Of a DNA stretch of 42,729 bases, positions 39,604 to 42,729 are shown piece by piece. The stretch covers positions 1 through 42,729 of the forward strand of contig JBHPCZ010000022.1 in the NCBI GenBank assembly GCA_042573625.1, written 5' to 3'. The notes under the pieces are model-generated. The model was not told where the DNA came from. It saw only the letters and a list, made by a program, of their open reading frames with translations, and did no database searches. Origin of the DNA: JBHPCZ01 sp042573625. Its GTDB lineage: Bacteria > Desulfobacterota > Desulfobacteria > Desulfobacterales > UBA11574. Both the position numbers and the translations under genes were made by a program. Position 1 is the stretch's first letter. Each line of letters opens with the position of its first letter.

Positions 39604-42240
39604 ATGTTTTACGAAATTAAAAAGAAAAGAGGAATCAAGGCCCTGGCCATCTTTCTTGGATTGTTGATGGTGATTATTGCGGGATGTGTTGCCAGCAAAA
39701 CAGCCAAAAAAGCAGACTCAGATGTCCAGGACACTGCCGAATCCAAAATTATCAAGGAAATAATCACAGGTGAGGATTCCGAATCATCGATGGTTATGAT
39801 TCGAGGAAATCGCCTGCTGACTTATACATCGGTAAAACAGCCTTATCCTTTGGGTGTGCTCCTGTATTTTCCTGAAACCGCTCTGGAGAATATCGAGAAA
39901 GAGATGACTCTCGAAAGTGACATTGTCGAGGCAATCAATGCATCTGAATTATCCGACAATGGTCAAACAGCCAGAATCGAAATCTTACTGAAAAAGGATA
40001 TCACCTATGAAATAAACCGTGAAGACACCGGCATTGTTATTTCATTCAGCAAGGCAGGTGAAACTGTAACTGCTGCTGAACCGGAAGTAACTCAGGAAGA
40101 ACTATCGACTGAGACAGCTGATGTTTCTGAAGAAATGCCGAGTGAAGAAAGCATGCTTGCGGCAACCCAACTGGAATCCGTTGAAGCAATGCAGCTCGAA
40201 AAAAGTGTAAAAGTTTTTGTCAGGGCAGACGGTGCAATTAAAGATTATAAATCTTTCACGATTGAAAGTCCTGCCCGAATCGTCTTTGACATGTTTAACA
40301 TTAAAAGCCCTCACAAAAAACAGCAAGTCATTCCTGTCGACTCTGAGTGGATAAAAAATATTCGTCACTACGGTTATCCGGACAAGGTCCGTCTTGTCCT
40401 GGACACGAACAAGCCATACCTGTATGCCTACTCAGCATTCGCGGATCCAAACGGGCTGACAATTAACGTCGGCAGCGGCGTAGAAGTCTCAGCTCGCGAA
40501 GAGGCGGAAGTCCAATACGATCCCTCCAAGCCCGCATGGGTAAACCGTATTGATTTCTCAAGTGAAGATGCAGGCAAATCCACCCTAATTATTGGAACGA
40601 CACGACCTGTCAAGTACGATATCAAAAAGTCCGATGTCGACAAGCTTCAACTCAAGCTTTTCAATACGAAATTGCCCGATTACCGGAAATGGCCACTCAT
40701 TACAACACGTTTTGAAAGCGCTGTCGATCGTATTACACCGGTTCACACGGCCACCATGAAGGATACCACACTGGTTTCGATTGAACTGCGTGAAGCAGTA
40801 CCTTACTTTGTTGAGCAAATGGATAATATCCTTTTGATTCACTTCGAGGCATCTTCCATTACACCCAAACCCCTGGAAGAAGCCAAACTTCCACCCTGGA
40901 AACAAGTGATGGCAAAGGGGATTGCTGAAGCTGAAGTCAAAGAAGAGGTCGTGTTAACAGGTGAAAAAATCGAACCCGGGTTCGGTGAACCCGGCGTCCC
41001 CACGAAATTCACCGGCGAAAAGATTGCAATTGATTTTTATAAAACCGACATTATAAACGTGTTCCGCATTTTAAGAGAAATCAGCGGTAGAAATTTCGCA
41101 ATTGACAAGAACGTAAAGGGAAAAGTGACACTGTCCCTCGAAAAGCCGGTACCGTGGGATCAGGTTCTTGATCTTGTCCTGAGAATGAATGGACTCGGAA
41201 TGATTCAGGAAGGAAACATTGTACGCATCGCCACCCTAGCTACGGTCAAGAAGGAACAGAAGCGTGCAAGAGCTGAAAAAGCCGCAGAAAAGAAACTCAC
41301 ACAAGAGGAAAAAGAGCTTGAACCGCTGGTTACCGAGTATATCCCAGTCAACTACGCCAGTGCATCAGCGGATATACTACCGCATATTGTCACAACCAAA
41401 GGCCGCGGAACGGTAACCGTGGATGATCGCAACAATCAGATCATCCTGACAGACACGGCTGAAATGATCGAACAGGCCAAGGTCACCGTTCAAAGAATCG
41501 ATCAGGTTACCCCACAGGTCATTATTGAAGCAAGGATCGTCGAAGCCACTAAAAACTTCTCGAGAGATTTCGGAATCTCCTGGTCGGCGGCGACCACTAT
41601 CCAAGACAACATGCAACTTGGCCAGACCGGGGGTACCACCGATCTGGATCTTGCGTCAGCAAACCCGTCACCCGGGGGTTTGGCGAATATGGTGGGAATT
41701 ACTTTTAGCAGGATCATGGGCACACCGCTGCTTTTGGACGCCACTTTAGCGGCATCGGAAGTCGTCGGAGATACTAAGATAATTTCTTCACCGAAAATCG
41801 TAACTCTCGACAACACTGCTGCGTCAATCAAGCAAGGCAAACAGATACCGATTAAATCTCTGGATGCTGACGGAAATACAGTAACCAGATATAAAGACGC
41901 GTCCCTTGAGCTGCAGGTTACCCCGCATGTAACCCCTGACAATCGCATTTCAATGGCACTGGTTGTTAAAAACAATTCCCCGGACACATTCGGAGGAGAT
42001 ACTGTAATAAACTCCAAAGAAGCCAAGACAGAGCTGCTGGTCAATGACGGCGAAACCGTGGTCATCGGCGGCATCAGAACAAGAACGGAGACAAGCGGTG
42101 TTAATGGCGTCCCGGGGCTCAAAAATATTCCGGTTCTGGGCTGGCTCTTTAAAAATGAATCAAACCAAGACAACCTGACTGAACTCCTGATATTTATTAC
42201 CCCCAGAGTCGTCCAGCTTGAACAACGAGGGAATATGTAA
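39604..42240 (+). CDS. pilQ: Type IV pilus secretin PilQ
   Basis: An 878-residue outer-membrane secretin, through which the pilus exits. A lipoprotein-like signal has LMVIIAGC (Cys28). The N-terminal half holds AMIN-type domains (about 50-150 and 200-300) that bind peptidoglycan. A secretin short N-terminal domain (about 476-545) is followed by a secretin_N domain (about 577-650) and the secretin core with GDTKIISSPKIVTLDNTAASIKQGKQIPI, then NDGETVVIGGI and VPGLKNIPVLGWLFK. All motifs are intact. It is the last gene of the operon and is followed by a strong terminator. Confidence 0.96.
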   Translation: MFYEIKKKRGIKALAIFLGLLMVIIAGCVASKTAKKADSDVQDTAESKIIKEIITGEDSESSMVMIRGNRLLTYTSVKQPYPLGVLLYFPETALENIEKEMTLESDIVEAINASELSDNGQTARIEILLKKDITYEINREDTGIVISFSKAGETVTAAEPEVTQEELSTETADVSEEMPSEESMLAATQLESVEAMQLEKSVKVFVRADGAIKDYKSFTIESPARIVFDMFNIKSPHKKQQVIPVDSEWIKNIRHYGYPDKVRLVLDTNKPYLYAYSAFADPNGLTINVGSGVEVSAREEAEVQYDPSKPAWVNRIDFSSEDAGKSTLIIGTTRPVKYDIKKSDVDKLQLKLFNTKLPDYRKWPLITTRFESAVDRITPVHTATMKDTTLVSIELREAVPYFVEQMDNILLIHFEASSITPKPLEEAKLPPWKQVMAKGIAEAEVKEEVVLTGEKIEPGFGEPGVPTKFTGEKIAIDFYKTDIINVFRILREISGRNFAIDKNVKGKVTLSLEKPVPWDQVLDLVLRMNGLGMIQEGNIVRIATLATVKKEQKRARAEKAAEKKLTQEEKELEPLVTEYIPVNYASASADILPHIVTTKGRGTVTVDDRNNQIILTDTAEMIEQAKVTVQRIDQVTPQVIIEARIVEATKNFSRDFGISWSAATTIQDNMQLGQTGGTTDLDLASANPSPGGLANMVGITFSRIMGTPLLLDATLAASEVVGDTKIISSPKIVTLDNTAASIKQGKQIPIKSLDADGNTVTRYKDASLELQVTPHVTPDNRISMALVVKNNSPDTFGGDTVINSKEAKTELLVNDGETVVIGGIRTRTETSGVNGVPGLKNIPVLGWLFKNESNQDNLTELLIFITPRVVQLEQRGNM

Positions 42241-42273
42241 GACAACTGAATTTGTGTTGAGTAGATTAAAACG

Positions 42274-42308
42274 AAAAAAGCCCCCTGATTCTCAAGGGGG
42301 CTTTTTTT
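42274..42308 (+). terminator. Rho-independent terminator of the pil operon
   Basis: AAAAAAGCCCCC (42274-42285) pairs with GGGGGCTTTTTT, around a 10-base loop, followed by an extra T. It lies 33 bases after the pilQ stop. The A-run on the left makes it potentially bidirectional. Confidence 0.94.
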
Positions 42309-42366
42309 ATGGACTTGGTTGAACGATATCTCCTGTTGTCAAACTTCCTTTGTTCTTCGCCTACTT

Positions 42367-42612
42367 TAACCCTAATTGAGCGAAAGTCGTGGATGCTCCC
42401 CCGGTGAAATAGGCTTTGCATTTCACAGGGCAGGCAGATGCAAGGCGGAAAGGGTGGGCATCGCGACTGTCTTCGACCCTGAGCTCAGCCGAAGTCAAGC
42501 TGTAGTAAACTACAGCGAACCCTTAACAATGAAGATGCCGAAGGAGTCAAGTCGAAGACTATGGGGTATCATCGGCTTTCCCGGCAGGCAAACAAAATTG
42601 AGAAAAAATGCA
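42367..42612 (-). repeat. Intergenic repeat family R, copy 3 (longest)
   Basis: Reverse-orientation copy relative to 28836-29020 and 2785-3041. It has nested palindromes: GTCTTCGAC (42469-42477) with GTCGAAGAC (42551-42559), and inside them GCTGTAGT (42499-42506) with ACTACAGC (42509-42516). It is adjacent to element M copy 3, with about 12 bases between. No credible gene is present, although a short open frame crosses it. Confidence 0.85.
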
Positions 42613-42624
42613 TTATCATATATT

Positions 42625-42729
42625 TGAGGGGTCGGGGAGTTTTTATCATAAAGCTTTATAAATTAGCGAAATGAGTGATCAGGTTTTAAAGCGTGTGCTG
42701 TTTGAGTGGTTTAAGGATCGTTAGAAAGA
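42625..42729 (+). repeat. MITE-like palindromic element M, copy 3 (cut by the window end)
   Basis: The first 105 bases of element M, beginning TGAGGGGTCGGGGAG and nearly identical to copy 2 through GGATCGTTAGAAAGA. The rest lies outside the window. Confidence 0.88.

Noticed and set aside
42376..42627. 83-codon open frame at the right end
   Set aside because: It lies in repeat copies R3 and M3, has no ribosome-binding site or family resemblance, and is not kept in the other repeat copies.
1..42729. CRISPR array, integrase or transposase genes, phage or toxin-antitoxin modules
   Set aside because: No regularly spaced direct repeats, and no reading frame shows the corresponding motifs; the repeats found are dispersed or a two-copy tandem with a better explanation.

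Overview
The window looks like chromosomal DNA of a Desulfobacterota (deltaproteobacterial) anaerobe, most likely a Desulfobacterales-type sulfate reducer. The basis is gene content: two anion transporters of sulfate-carrying families (SLC13/DASS and SulP), indolepyruvate:ferredoxin oxidoreductase (IorAB), GTP-type PEP carboxykinase, a DUF6178-like protein, a PflX-type radical SAM protein, Feo iron uptake, NtrC-class two-component regulation and type IV pili. Species assignment is inference. No rRNA, tRNA, CRISPR array, integrase or transposase was found.

Layout. 1-2522: a Cys-rich lipoprotein facing a metallopeptidase-like lipoprotein and an alpha/beta hydrolase. 3072-7455: CBS-domain protein plus SLC13 transporter (+), then a hotdog thioesterase and a SulP-STAS permease (-). 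7859-14529: a leftward block read as rdgB, nitroreductase, PEP carboxykinase, AmpG-like MFS transporter and a DUF6178-like protein. 15075-20315: iorA, iorB, K+ channel and recN. 20338-23943: a DUF1566-like secreted protein (-) and a large orphan membrane histidine kinase. 24027-28608: FmdB zinc ribbon, an unusual Fur-FeoA fusion, feoA, feoB and a radical SAM protein. 28827-31146: SH3b protein, PfkB kinase and a TPR membrane protein. 31871-35298 (-): a histidine kinase, an NtrC-type response regulator and, directly downstream in the same direction, two tandem near-identical units that look like sigma-54-driven small RNA genes. 36209-42240: a small XRE-type regulator followed by pilMNOPQ, closed by a strong terminator.

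The most interesting system is at 31871-32447. Each of the two units has, on the minus strand, a GG-N10-GC sigma-54 promoter, about 90 nt of transcribed sequence that is identical between copies, and a 13-bp intrinsic terminator hairpin with a U-tract. About 165-185 bp upstream of each predicted start lie 16-bp palindromes (GTTTCCATTTGGAAAC type), the arrangement expected for an NtrC-class enhancer-binding protein such as the one encoded next door. The order kinase, regulator, sRNA resembles cbrAB-crcZ of Pseudomonas. The RNA carries a pyrimidine tract complementary to a generic ribosome-binding site plus AUG, so translational repression in trans is the simplest hypothesis.

The intergenic space also holds several non-coding repeat families. 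One is a 278-bp long-palindrome MITE-like element (two full copies, one cut by the window end, one relic). A second is a ~185-260-bp element with internal palindromes (three copies), one of which supplies the apparent N-terminus of the SH3b protein. Two other palindromic units occur once each.
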